5,519 nucleotides of DNA from Cyclobacteriaceae bacterium (GCA_025455225.1 JALOMY010000205.1:1-5519), one strand, 5' to 3'. Numbered from the stretch's first letter, positions 1 to 4,736 are shown. Made by a program: numbers and translations. Notes: generated by a model from the sequence alone, not told the origin.

Positions 1-944
1 ATAACCATGCTGATGCCCTCCACATCAATTCCGCGTGAAAGAACATCGGTGCCGATCAGAAAATTGATTTGTTTGTTTTTGAATGCACGCAAAATCTGTT
101 CGCGTTCAGATTGTTCCAGGTCGGAGTGAAAAGCCCTGGCTTCAATACCTGCTTTTCGAAGCGTGCTGTCTAATTTTTTTACAGTTTCTTTTGTTGAGGC
201 AAACAAGATCAGGCTGCTCCAGGTATAGGTCTTCAAGATATGGCTGAGCAGTTTTTCTTTTTGCGAATCGTATACTACGTAAGCCTCTTGTTTAATTCCT
301 GCGGCTGGTTTAGCTATGGCAATATTAATCTCTTCCGGATTGTCTAGAATTTTACCTGCCAGTGCGCGGATTTTCGGAGGCATTGTTGCCGAGAACAGTA
401 AAGTCTGTCGCTTCTTTGGAAGATAGCTTACGATTTTAATAATATCATCATAAAAGCCCATGTCGAGCATACGATCAGCTTCATCCAGAATCAGATGTTG
501 AAGATGATCAAATACGGTAGTGCCGGCAGCTAATAGTGCAATTAGCCTTCCGGGAGTAGCAACAACAATGTCTGCCCCTTGTTCAAGGGCGCGTTTCTGA
601 ACATCCCAGGTTGCGCCATCACCACCACCGTATATGGGTATTGAACTGATACCGGTGAAATAGGCAAAGCCTTCTATCTGCTGGTCAATTTGCTGGGCCA
701 GTTCGCGGGTGGGTGCAATCACGAGCGTGTTGAGATGCCGGTGATCGGTTTGGATCATTTTATTAATAACAGGTAATATGTAGGCAGCCGTTTTGCCTGT
801 ACCAGTTTGTGCACAGGCAATTACATCTTTGCCCTCAAGAATTACCGGGATAGCCTGTATCTGAATTGGTGTAGGTTTTTCATACCCCATCGAATCCAGT
901 CCTTCGTAAAGTTTAGGGTCGAAATTAAAGTCAGCGAATGTCAT
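1..944 (-). CDS. DEAD-box ATP-dependent RNA helicase (3' end outside window)
   Basis: Superfamily 2 RNA helicase that unwinds short RNA duplexes using ATP in the cytoplasm; in bacteria such enzymes act in ribosome assembly, mRNA decay and cold adaptation. The 314 visible codons show the family motifs in order: Q motif (GYEKPTPIQ, residues 20-28), motif I AQTGTGKT (45-52), Ia PTRELA (78-83), Ib TPGRL (130-134), II DEAD (154-157), III SAT (185-187), and motif V within TDVLSRGIDV (299-308). Motif VI (HRIGRTGR-like) and the C-terminal tail lie beyond base 1, so the subfamily cannot be settled; the core is RhlE-like. The ATG at 944 gives the usual short N-terminus (MTFADFNFDP) ahead of the Q motif. 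There is no Shine-Dalgarno sequence. It lies 71 bases downstream of a cold-shock gene on the same strand, with a terminator hairpin between, so its expression may depend on read-through. Confidence 0.95.
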   Translation of the reverse strand, partial: MTFADFNFDPKLYEGLDSMGYEKPTPIQIQAIPVILEGKDVIACAQTGTGKTAAYILPVINKMIQTDHRHLNTLVIAPTRELAQQIDQQIEGFAYFTGISSIPIYGGGDGATWDVQKRALEQGADIVVATPGRLIALLAAGTTVFDHLQHLILDEADRMLDMGFYDDIIKIVSYLPKKRQTLLFSATMPPKIRALAGKILDNPEEINIAIAKPAAGIKQEAYVVYDSQKEKLLSHILKTYTWSSLILFASTKETVKKLDSTLRKAGIEARAFHSDLEQSEREQILRAFKNKQINFLIGTDVLSRGIDVEGISMV

Positions 945-960
945 GTGGTGTGTAACGATT

Positions 961-995
961 AAAAAATCAAAGCCAGACTTTAGGGGTCTGGCTTT
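961..995 (-). terminator. Rho-independent terminator after the cold-shock gene
   Basis: A perfect 10-bp stem (AAAGCCAGAC at 969-978 with GTCTGGCTTT at 986-995) encloses a 7-base loop. On the minus strand it is followed by GATTTTTT (968-961), the form of an intrinsic terminator. It starts 21 bases after the cold-shock stop codon and its T-run ends 16 bases before the helicase ATG. No candidate helicase promoter with both boxes is visible between them, so the hairpin probably lowers but does not abolish helicase transcription. Confidence 0.85.
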
Positions 996-1015
996 GTACT
1001 TGTGTGCGGGAAAAA

Positions 1016-1213
1016 TTAATTATTGACTAACCGTACATTAACGGCATTCAATCCTTTTCTTCCTTGTACTACCTCGAATGTGATTTCATCATTTTCACGA
1101 ACCTGGTCAACCAGACCCGATACATGTACAAAATACTCCTGATTGGTAGCGGTTTCTTTTACGAAACCAAAGCCTTTGGTTTCATTAAAGAACTTTACTG
1201 TTCCTTCTTTCAT
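1016..1213 (-). CDS. Cold-shock-domain protein, CspA family
   Basis: Small cytoplasmic nucleic-acid-binding protein of 65 residues, a complete single cold-shock domain of typical length. RNP1 is present as KGFGFV (13-18) and RNP2 as YFVHVS (27-32), within the usual five-strand OB-fold pattern starting GTVKFFN. The family binds single-stranded RNA and DNA and acts as an RNA chaperone; some E. coli members melt terminator hairpins and act as antiterminators. Not every Csp is cold-induced, so the name does not prove cold induction here. The leader is probably long: the nearest promoter-like box is about 67 bases upstream of the ATG. The short desaturase lies upstream on the same strand with a 117-base gap and no visible terminator, so read-through from it is possible. 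A strong terminator follows, then the DEAD-box helicase. Confidence 0.96.
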   Translation of the reverse strand: MKEGTVKFFNETKGFGFVKETATNQEYFVHVSGLVDQVRENDEITFEVVQGRKGLNAVNVRLVNN

Positions 1214-1268
1214 TGTGTTACTTGTGTTTTTTGGTCTTTGATGTTAAGTCGCTGACCGGTGTTATGAT

Positions 1269-1300
1269 TAATTAATTCGTAAAGGTAGTCATAATTAATT
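1269..1300. repeat. Paired TAATTAATT repeats upstream of the cold-shock gene
   Basis: TAATTAATT occurs at 1269-1277 and again at 1292-1300, with starts 23 bases apart, about two helical turns. Each contains the palindrome TTAATTAA or a near copy, and together they bracket the candidate -7 box at 1280-1287. This is the geometry of a dimeric repressor or activator site, but A/T-only repeats arise easily by chance. Confidence 0.4.
1280..1287 (-). promoter_or_regulatory. Possible -7 box for the cold-shock gene
   Basis: The minus strand reads TACCTTTA, matching the Bacteroidota -7 element TAnnTTTG at all but the last base. No good TTG/TTTG is found 19 bases further upstream (the nearest, GTTG, leaves a 14-base spacer). 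If used, it would give a leader of roughly 60 bases. It sits between two copies of TAATTAATT. Weak on its own. Confidence 0.3.
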
Positions 1301-1330
1301 ACAACACCCAGTTTGTTGATTTTTGCTTGA

Positions 1331-2101
1331 TTATGCGGCTTTTTTGATTTCCTCGAATCGCATTTGGCGCGATTTATCGAGATGAATAATTCCTACTTTA
1401 TCCATCAGTCGAATGACCAAATACGTGGGATCAATTTCATGCCAGCGAATACCTCCAAAGTTGGCCCGTGATCCGTGTTTATGATGATTGTTGTGGTAGC
1501 TTTCGCCCATCATTAAAAAATCAACCGGCAAAAAATTCATTGAGGTATCGCGCACTTCAAAATTGCGATAGCCGTATTTGTGTGCAAACCAGTTAATTAT
1601 GGCACCATGTATCGGACTCATCAGGAACTGAATCGGCAACAGTAACCACATCCACCATTCGGTTGCAAACTGAAAATAGATGAAGGTATAAATTGCCCCC
1701 CAGAAAATACGGGACGGCCACGAACGTGCGAACTTGTCGAATGCCTCCCACTGCGGTACACCTTCAGTAAATCGCTTATCAACATCCAGTTTACGATTGG
1801 CAATGGCTGAGTAAATGGTTTTGGTTTTCCACATCATGTTCCAGATGGTTTCATCGTAGGTTGGTGAATGCGGATCATCCTCGGTGTCGGCAAATGCATG
1901 GTGCATACGATGCATCACACCGTAGCCGTAAGCGCTTAAATAATTGGAACCCTGGAAAATCCAGGTTAAAACAAAAAATACCTTCTCCATGAACGGACTC
2001 ATGGTAAAGGCCTTGTGGGCTGCATACCGATGAAGAAAAAAGGTTTGAAAAAACAGCGACAGGTACCAGTGCGCTACAAAAAAGACTAAAATGATGGTCA
2101 T
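1331..2101 (-). CDS. Membrane fatty acid (acyl-CoA/acyl-lipid) desaturase, short form
   Basis: Integral membrane di-iron enzyme that inserts a cis double bond into a fatty acyl chain using O2 and electrons from a partner, raising membrane fluidity. The 256-residue protein carries the three histidine boxes of the family: HRYAAH (24-29), HRMHH (64-68) and HNNHH (203-207). It also has NWFAH (170-174), equivalent to the extra metal-ligand region of stearoyl-CoA desaturases. Hydrophobic stretches lie near residues 2-22, 38-58, 132-146 and 149-169. The start is fixed, because the codon just before the ATG is an in-frame TAA. This removes the first membrane helix that longer homologues have before box 1, making it shorter than the 312-residue desaturase nearby. 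The two are clearly different subfamilies (RDTSMN here against GDESRN there), so substrate or double-bond position may differ. It lies 114 bases downstream of the sigma factor gene on the same strand. Confidence 0.9.
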   Translation of the reverse strand: MTIILVFFVAHWYLSLFFQTFFLHRYAAHKAFTMSPFMEKVFFVLTWIFQGSNYLSAYGYGVMHRMHHAFADTEDDPHSPTYDETIWNMMWKTKTIYSAIANRKLDVDKRFTEGVPQWEAFDKFARSWPSRIFWGAIYTFIYFQFATEWWMWLLLPIQFLMSPIHGAIINWFAHKYGYRNFEVRDTSMNFLPVDFLMMGESYHNNHHKHGSRANFGGIRWHEIDPTYLVIRLMDKVGIIHLDKSRQMRFEEIKKAA

Positions 2102-2124
2102 TTAACGGTAAAGATTAATAGGTA

Positions 2125-2134
2125 AAACATGTTT
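2125..2134. promoter_or_regulatory. Perfect palindrome upstream of the short desaturase
   Basis: AAACATGTTT is a perfect 10-bp palindrome whose near edge is 24 bases before the desaturase ATG (minus strand), where an operator could lie. I find no good TAnnTTTG box beside it, only an imperfect TAATCTTTA-like stretch closer to the ATG. A repressor site is a guess. Confidence 0.25.
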
Positions 2135-2160
2135 GTCCGGGCGTTTTTAGTCCGGATTAA

Positions 2161-2193
2161 CTGTAAGACAAACCCGTTTACCGTTTGTGACAG
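2161..2193. other. Stem-loop between the sigma factor and short desaturase genes
   Basis: CTGT (2161-2164) pairs with ACAG (2190-2193), and ACAAAC (2168-2173) pairs with GTTTGT (2183-2188), with a 3/1-base internal loop and a 9-base apical loop. Neither strand has a T-run after it, so it is not a standard terminator. If sigma factor and desaturase are co-transcribed, it would sit in the joining RNA and could act in processing or attenuation. Confidence 0.35.
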
Positions 2194-2215
2194 AAAAGGG
2201 AAAATAATTTTTGAA

Positions 2216-2827
2216 TCAGTCCTGGGGTTTGTTCCAGATGTCGCGTTTGAGGCGGGCAATCAACTCATCTTCATCGCCCAGGCAGGCTTTTTTGAAGCTT
2301 TCTATCATGGATGAAGCGGATGGAATTTCAAAATGGATTTTAGCTTTTTCATCAGCAAGTTTCTTTTTAGCTCGGCTTACTAACTGACGGCAATGATCTT
2401 TCTTTTTACCCAGCGTTTCCTGCAGTGTATCGTAATCGTAGTTCAGTACTTCTTTAAGCAGAAAAACTGCCCGTTCAACCGGCTCCAGTTTTTGATGGAG
2501 TGTTTTAATGGCATGATTTAGATAGGTATCCAGATCGATAGACGAAAAATTACTTTCTTTTAAACTTAGGATGAATTCAGGCAAATGAACTGACTCCAGG
2601 TATTCTTCTTTTTTACGATTGAGTTTATTCAGGTGGTTAAGGCAATTATTGGTAACGGCTGTGATCAGGTAAGCTTTGATATTATTGATTTTGTCGTGTT
2701 CGGCATTTAACCACTTCAGAAAGGTTTCCTGTACAATATCTTCTGCATCCTGTTTGCACCGAACAAGATTATAGGCAATGCGGTGAAGCAAGGGCTGGTA
2801 AAGTGCAATGGTTTGTGCGTGATCCAT
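2216..2827 (-). CDS. ECF-type RNA polymerase sigma factor, resembling the SigJ/ECF41 group with a short C-terminal tail
   Basis: Transcription initiation factor of 203 residues that would direct RNA polymerase to a set of promoters. Region 2 is seen around residues 8-70, with the core QDAEDIVQETFLKW (26-39). Region 4 spans about 106-157, including LEPVERAVFLLKEV (114-127) and CRQLVSRAKKKL (146-157), a signature close to SigJ/ECF41 sigma factors. Those proteins usually carry a full SnoaL-like domain of more than 100 residues after region 4. Here only about 46 residues remain (158-203), and SMIESFKKACLGDEDELIAR (173-192) resembles the first helices of that domain before the stop. No anti-sigma gene is adjacent. 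It diverges from the long desaturase and precedes the short desaturase on its own strand, so control of these genes is plausible but unproven. Confidence 0.88.
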   Translation of the reverse strand: MDHAQTIALYQPLLHRIAYNLVRCKQDAEDIVQETFLKWLNAEHDKINNIKAYLITAVTNNCLNHLNKLNRKKEEYLESVHLPEFILSLKESNFSSIDLDTYLNHAIKTLHQKLEPVERAVFLLKEVLNYDYDTLQETLGKKKDHCRQLVSRAKKKLADEKAKIHFEIPSASSMIESFKKACLGDEDELIARLKRDIWNKPQD

Positions 2828-2842
2828 CAGATGTTAAAAGCA

Positions 2843-2850
2843 CAAAGATA
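2843..2850 (-). promoter_or_regulatory. Candidate -7 promoter box for the sigma factor gene
   Basis: The minus strand reads TATCTTTG, an exact match to the Bacteroidota element TAnnTTTG, 15 bases before the ATG. This would give a very short leader. The upstream partner is poor: only TTTT about 16 bases further up. A weak -33 box may mean low expression or the need for an activator. Confidence 0.45.
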
Positions 2851-2914
2851 GTGTATTTCAAGATTGAAAATGGATTCCCTTCATTTTGCTTCCCTTACAT
2901 CCGTTAGCCTGAAT

Positions 2915-2928
2915 TATTCGAAAGAATA
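2915..2928. promoter_or_regulatory. Small inverted repeat in the divergent promoter region
   Basis: TATTC-GAAA-GAATA forms a 14-base inverted repeat, 21 bases before the candidate -7 box of the long desaturase. It sits where that promoter's -33 element should lie, and no TTTG is found there. A regulator bound here could act on the desaturase promoter. Short and A/T-rich, so chance is possible. Confidence 0.3.
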
Positions 2929-2949
2929 CAAAACAAGGAATTCATCCAT

Positions 2950-2957
2950 TAATTTTG
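2950..2957 (+). promoter_or_regulatory. Candidate -7 promoter box for the long desaturase
   Basis: TAATTTTG matches TAnnTTTG exactly and lies 62 bases before the desaturase ATG, implying a leader of about 55 bases. No TTTG or TTG is present 19 bases upstream, so the promoter is incomplete by the usual rule. GGAGG at 2972-2976 is too far (43 bases) from the ATG to serve as its ribosome-binding site. Confidence 0.4.
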
Positions 2958-3019
2958 TAACCGATTGGTCCGGAGGAACTTATTCCATCAACTAATCTGT
3001 TTGAAAGAATTAATAGAAC

Positions 3020-3958
3020 ATGGCTGAAGCATCACTAACACCCGAGGTTCGCAGAAAACCCATTCTTAAGCAAGAAATTGCCTTTGCAATAGTTCACCTT
3101 ATTCCAGTGGCCGCTATATGGACAGGAGCTACTTTGTTCGATTGGATGGTTTGTATTTTTCTTTACCTATTCCGCATGTTCTGGATTACCGGAGGCTATC
3201 ATCGGTACTTTGCTCATAAATCCTATAAAACATCACGCTGGTTTCAATTTGTGATTGCCTTTATGGCACAGACCTCTGCACAAAAAGGAGCCTTATGGTG
3301 GGCTGCGCATCACCGGCATCACCACCGGCACAGCGATACACCGGCTGATCCACACTCTATGAAAATTTATGGATTCTGGTATTCACACATCGGGTGGATT
3401 GTTGGGCCCGATTTCAAGAAAACCGATTACAAGGTGATAGGCGATTATGCCAAATATCCTGAACTGGTATGGCTCAATAAACACTACCTGGTTCCTCCTG
3501 TGGTTTTGGGTGTTGTAGTTACAGCATTAGGTGGTATTGTTAATGGCGGAAGCATTTCCATGATGTTCACTTCTGCCGGGCTCTCAACTTTATTGATTGG
3601 CTTCTTTTTAAGCACGGTTATTTTATATCACGGCACATTTTCAATTAATTCCATCATGCACAAGTTTGGCCGTCAGCGGTATAAAACCGGAGATGAATCG
3701 CGCAACAGTTTATGGCTGGCCTTACTAACCTTAGGTGAAGGATGGCATAACAATCATCATTATTATGAAACTGCATCACGCCAGGGTTTTTTCTGGTGGG
3801 AAATTGATATTACCTGGTATATCCTCAAGATGATGTCGTGGGTTGGATTAATCTGGGATTTGAAAGGAGTCCCCAATCACATTAAATATTCGAAAGACCG
3901 GGAACATGCACGGCAACTCAAGATTGAAATGGAAGAAGGGTTGAGAAAAGCCGGGTAA
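3020..3958 (+). CDS. Delta-9-type acyl-CoA/acyl-lipid desaturase, stearoyl-CoA desaturase-like
   Basis: Integral membrane di-iron desaturase of 312 residues that would introduce a cis double bond into saturated acyl chains, probably at the delta-9 position by family resemblance. The three histidine boxes are HRYFAH (61-66, within TGGYHRYFAH), HRHHH (98-102, followed by DPH at 110-112) and HNNHH (243-247, within EGWHNNHH). NSIMH (210-214) and GDESRNS (224-230) match conserved positions of stearoyl-CoA desaturases. Membrane segments fall near 20-55, 75-95, 157-174 and 187-203. The start is secure, since an in-frame TAG lies two codons upstream of the ATG. No fused cytochrome b5 domain is seen, so a separate electron donor is needed. 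It is divergent from the sigma factor gene and followed after 62 bases by tRNA-Gly, with no clear terminator between. Confidence 0.95.
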   Translation: MAEASLTPEVRRKPILKQEIAFAIVHLIPVAAIWTGATLFDWMVCIFLYLFRMFWITGGYHRYFAHKSYKTSRWFQFVIAFMAQTSAQKGALWWAAHHRHHHRHSDTPADPHSMKIYGFWYSHIGWIVGPDFKKTDYKVIGDYAKYPELVWLNKHYLVPPVVLGVVVTALGGIVNGGSISMMFTSAGLSTLLIGFFLSTVILYHGTFSINSIMHKFGRQRYKTGDESRNSLWLALLTLGEGWHNNHHYYETASRQGFFWWEIDITWYILKMMSWVGLIWDLKGVPNHIKYSKDREHARQLKIEMEEGLRKAG

Positions 3959-3971
3959 ATCTTCTGCAGAG

Positions 3972-4001
3972 TTGGAATTTTAAATCCAGCTATTAAATTT
4001 G
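3972..4001 (+). promoter_or_regulatory. Bacteroidota-type promoter of tRNA-Gly
   Basis: TTG (3972-3974), a 19-base spacer and TAAATTTG (3994-4001) match the phylum's TTG/TTTG-N19-TAnnTTTG promoter in both boxes and in spacing. Transcription would start near 4008, about a dozen bases before the tRNA. This is the best promoter in the window and supports the assignment of the phylum. Confidence 0.75.
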
Positions 4002-4020
4002 CAATCCCTTTTGGGAACAA

Positions 4021-4094
<74 letters not shown>

Positions 4095-4098
4095 AGAA

Positions 4099-4129
4099 CC
4101 CCTCTCCAAACGAGAGGGGATTCTTTTTT
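4099..4129 (+). terminator. Rho-independent terminator of tRNA-Gly
   Basis: A perfect 8-bp GC-rich stem CCCCTCTC (4099-4106) / GAGAGGGG (4112-4119) with loop CAAAC is followed by ATTCTTTTTT. It begins 6 bases after the tRNA. It should stop most transcription before tRNA-Leu, which therefore needs its own promoter or read-through. Confidence 0.92.
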
Positions 4130-4145
4130 AAGAACATTTGTTGAA

Positions 4146-4169
4146 TGCCCGGGTGGTTCCCGCCCGTAC
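4146..4169 (+). pseudogene. Possible internally deleted tRNA-Leu remnant
   Basis: TGCCCGGGTGGT (4146-4157) is identical to 4268-4279, the base before and first 11 bases of the intact tRNA-Leu downstream. It is followed directly by TCCCGCCC and GTAC (4158-4169), which match the 3' end of the same tRNA and the base after it (4341-4348 and 4352-4355) except for a 3-base gap. The piece therefore looks like a tRNA-Leu whose middle has been lost. The matches are short and GC-rich, so this is a suggestion. Confidence 0.4.
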
Positions 4170-4214
4170 CGAACGGCACCTGTCCGAATGAAGTCTGGTG
4201 GGCGTTCGGGTGGG
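4163..4214 (+). other. GC-rich hairpin inside the tRNA spacer
   Basis: CCGAACG (4169-4175) pairs with CGTTCGG (4203-4209). After a small internal loop, CACC (4177-4180) pairs with GGTG (4197-4200), leaving a 16-base apical loop. CCC (4163-4165) with GGG (4212-4214) may extend the base of the stem. No T-run follows, so it is not a terminator. Whether it works as RNA is unknown. Confidence 0.45.
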
Positions 4215-4223
4215 TAATTGGTA
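4208..4223 (+). pseudogene. Possible second tRNA-Leu fragment (5' end and D arm)
   Basis: GGGTGGGTAATTGGTA aligns with 4273-4289 of the intact tRNA-Leu at 15 of 17 columns, with one gap and one substitution, covering the end of the acceptor stem and part of the D arm. No anticodon or T arm follows. Together with 4146-4169 it suggests that the spacer was built from decayed tRNA-Leu copies. Confidence 0.4.
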
Positions 4224-4268
4224 ATAATATAGTAGGCAAAATGTTCTTAGAAAAATAACCACTCATTT

Positions 4269-4354
4269 GCCCGGGTGGTGGAATTGGTAGACACGCAGGA
4301 CTTAAAATCCTGTGGCTAGTAATAGCTGTGCGGGTTCAACTCCCGCCCCGGGTA
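4269..4354 (+). tRNA. tRNA-Leu (anticodon UAA)
   Basis: An 86-base class II tRNA reading UUA, and by wobble UUG, leucine codons. The acceptor stem GCCCGGG (4269-4275) pairs with CCCGGGT (4347-4353). The first pair is G-T. The anticodon stem CAGGA/TCCTG encloses CTTAAAA with TAA at 4303-4305. A long variable arm (GCTA/TAGC stem) is present, as expected for leucine. The T arm is GCGGG-TTCAACT-CCCGC, the discriminator is A4354, and no CCA is encoded. I find no good TAnnTTTG box within the 60 bases upstream, so its promoter is unclear. Confidence 0.97.
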
Positions 4355-4376
4355 CTTAGAATCAGTTTCATAGAGT

Positions 4377-4402
4377 AATCCTAATTCAGGGATTGTTTTT
4401 TT
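4377..4402 (+). terminator. Weak rho-independent terminator after tRNA-Leu
   Basis: A 5-bp stem AATCC (4377-4381) / GGATT (4390-4394) with an 8-base loop is followed by G and seven Ts. The stem is weak but the T-run is good, and it lies 22 bases after the tRNA. It overlaps the stop codon and last codons of the convergent membrane-protein gene on the other strand. Confidence 0.6.
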
Positions 4403-4736
4403 GTTTAGTAAGATCGTTGAACAAACTATTGAACAACGATAAAATCAGGCTGAACCCCAGCGCCCACCAGAATCCATCAACTTCAAATCCCGGCACAAGC
4501 CAATCGACTAGCAAGATCATCAAGGCATTGATCACCAATAAAAACAGACCCAGCGTAACAAACGTTATTGGAATTGTTAAAATGACAAGCACGGGTTTTA
4601 TAACCGCGTTAACAATGGCCAGTAACAACGCGACCAAAAGGGCATACCCATAATGCTCAACATGTACACCAGGAAGCAGGTATGCGGTGAGCATCACTGC
4701 CAAACCATTTAAAAGAAACCGGATAACTCCATTCAT
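4386..4736 (-). CDS. Small four-helix membrane protein, YvlD / 'phage holin family 4' type
   Basis: A 116-residue, very hydrophobic inner-membrane protein with four predicted helices (about residues 3-21, 28-46, 50-78 and 85-106), the usual length and layout of the PF04020 family. The central signature is NAVIKPVLVILTIPITFVTLG (43-63), with NxxIKP, a proline in the next helix and TLGLF. Despite the database label 'phage holin', the family is chromosomal and widespread. The Bacillus member YvlD sits in an envelope-stress operon, and the molecular function is not established. No lysis or phage genes are nearby, so a lysis role is unlikely. The gene ends by converging on tRNA-Leu and starts divergently from the exonuclease gene 62 bases away. 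Confidence 0.88.
   Translation of the reverse strand: MNGVIRFLLNGLAVMLTAYLLPGVHVEHYGYALLVALLLAIVNAVIKPVLVILTIPITFVTLGLFLLVINALMILLVDWLVPGFEVDGFWWALGFSLILSLFNSLFNDLTKQKNNP

Larger units (their letters stand above)
4124..4254. repeat. Imperfect inverted repeat enclosing most of the tRNA spacer
   Basis: TAAGAACATTT (4129-4139) is exactly complementary to AAATGTTCTTA (4239-4249). With one mismatch and one indel the arms extend over roughly 4124-4140 and 4237-4254, about 17-18 bases each. The left arm overlaps the T-run of the tRNA-Gly terminator. The pair encloses about 96 bases that are more GC-rich than the arms. I see no target-site duplication, so a miniature transposable element is possible but unsupported; a long RNA stem is the other reading. 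Confidence 0.5.

Noticed and set aside
1064..1255. Open frame on the plus strand opposite the cold-shock gene
   Set aside because: It is antisense to a clear 65-residue cold-shock domain and has no recognisable motif.
1621..1803. Open frame on the minus strand inside the short desaturase
   Set aside because: It is in another frame of a well-supported desaturase and shows no family features.
2129..2314. Open frame on the plus strand over the sigma factor 3' end and spacer
   Set aside because: It is mostly antisense to the sigma factor and has no motif or promoter.
2972..2976. GGAGG as ribosome-binding site of the long desaturase
   Set aside because: It lies 43 bases before the ATG with no start codon at a suitable distance, and an in-frame stop lies between.
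3959..3990. Terminator after the long desaturase
   Set aside because: The only pairing (TGGA/TCCA around 3973-3988) is weak, has no T-run and overlaps the tRNA-Gly promoter.
4393..4653. Open frame on the plus strand opposite the YvlD-like gene
   Set aside because: It is low-complexity and rich in N, T and S, the expected shadow of a hydrophobic membrane protein on the other strand.
4386..4736. Prophage or lysis cassette suggested by the 'phage holin' family name
   Set aside because: No endolysin, integrase or other phage gene is nearby, and the family is common on ordinary bacterial chromosomes.
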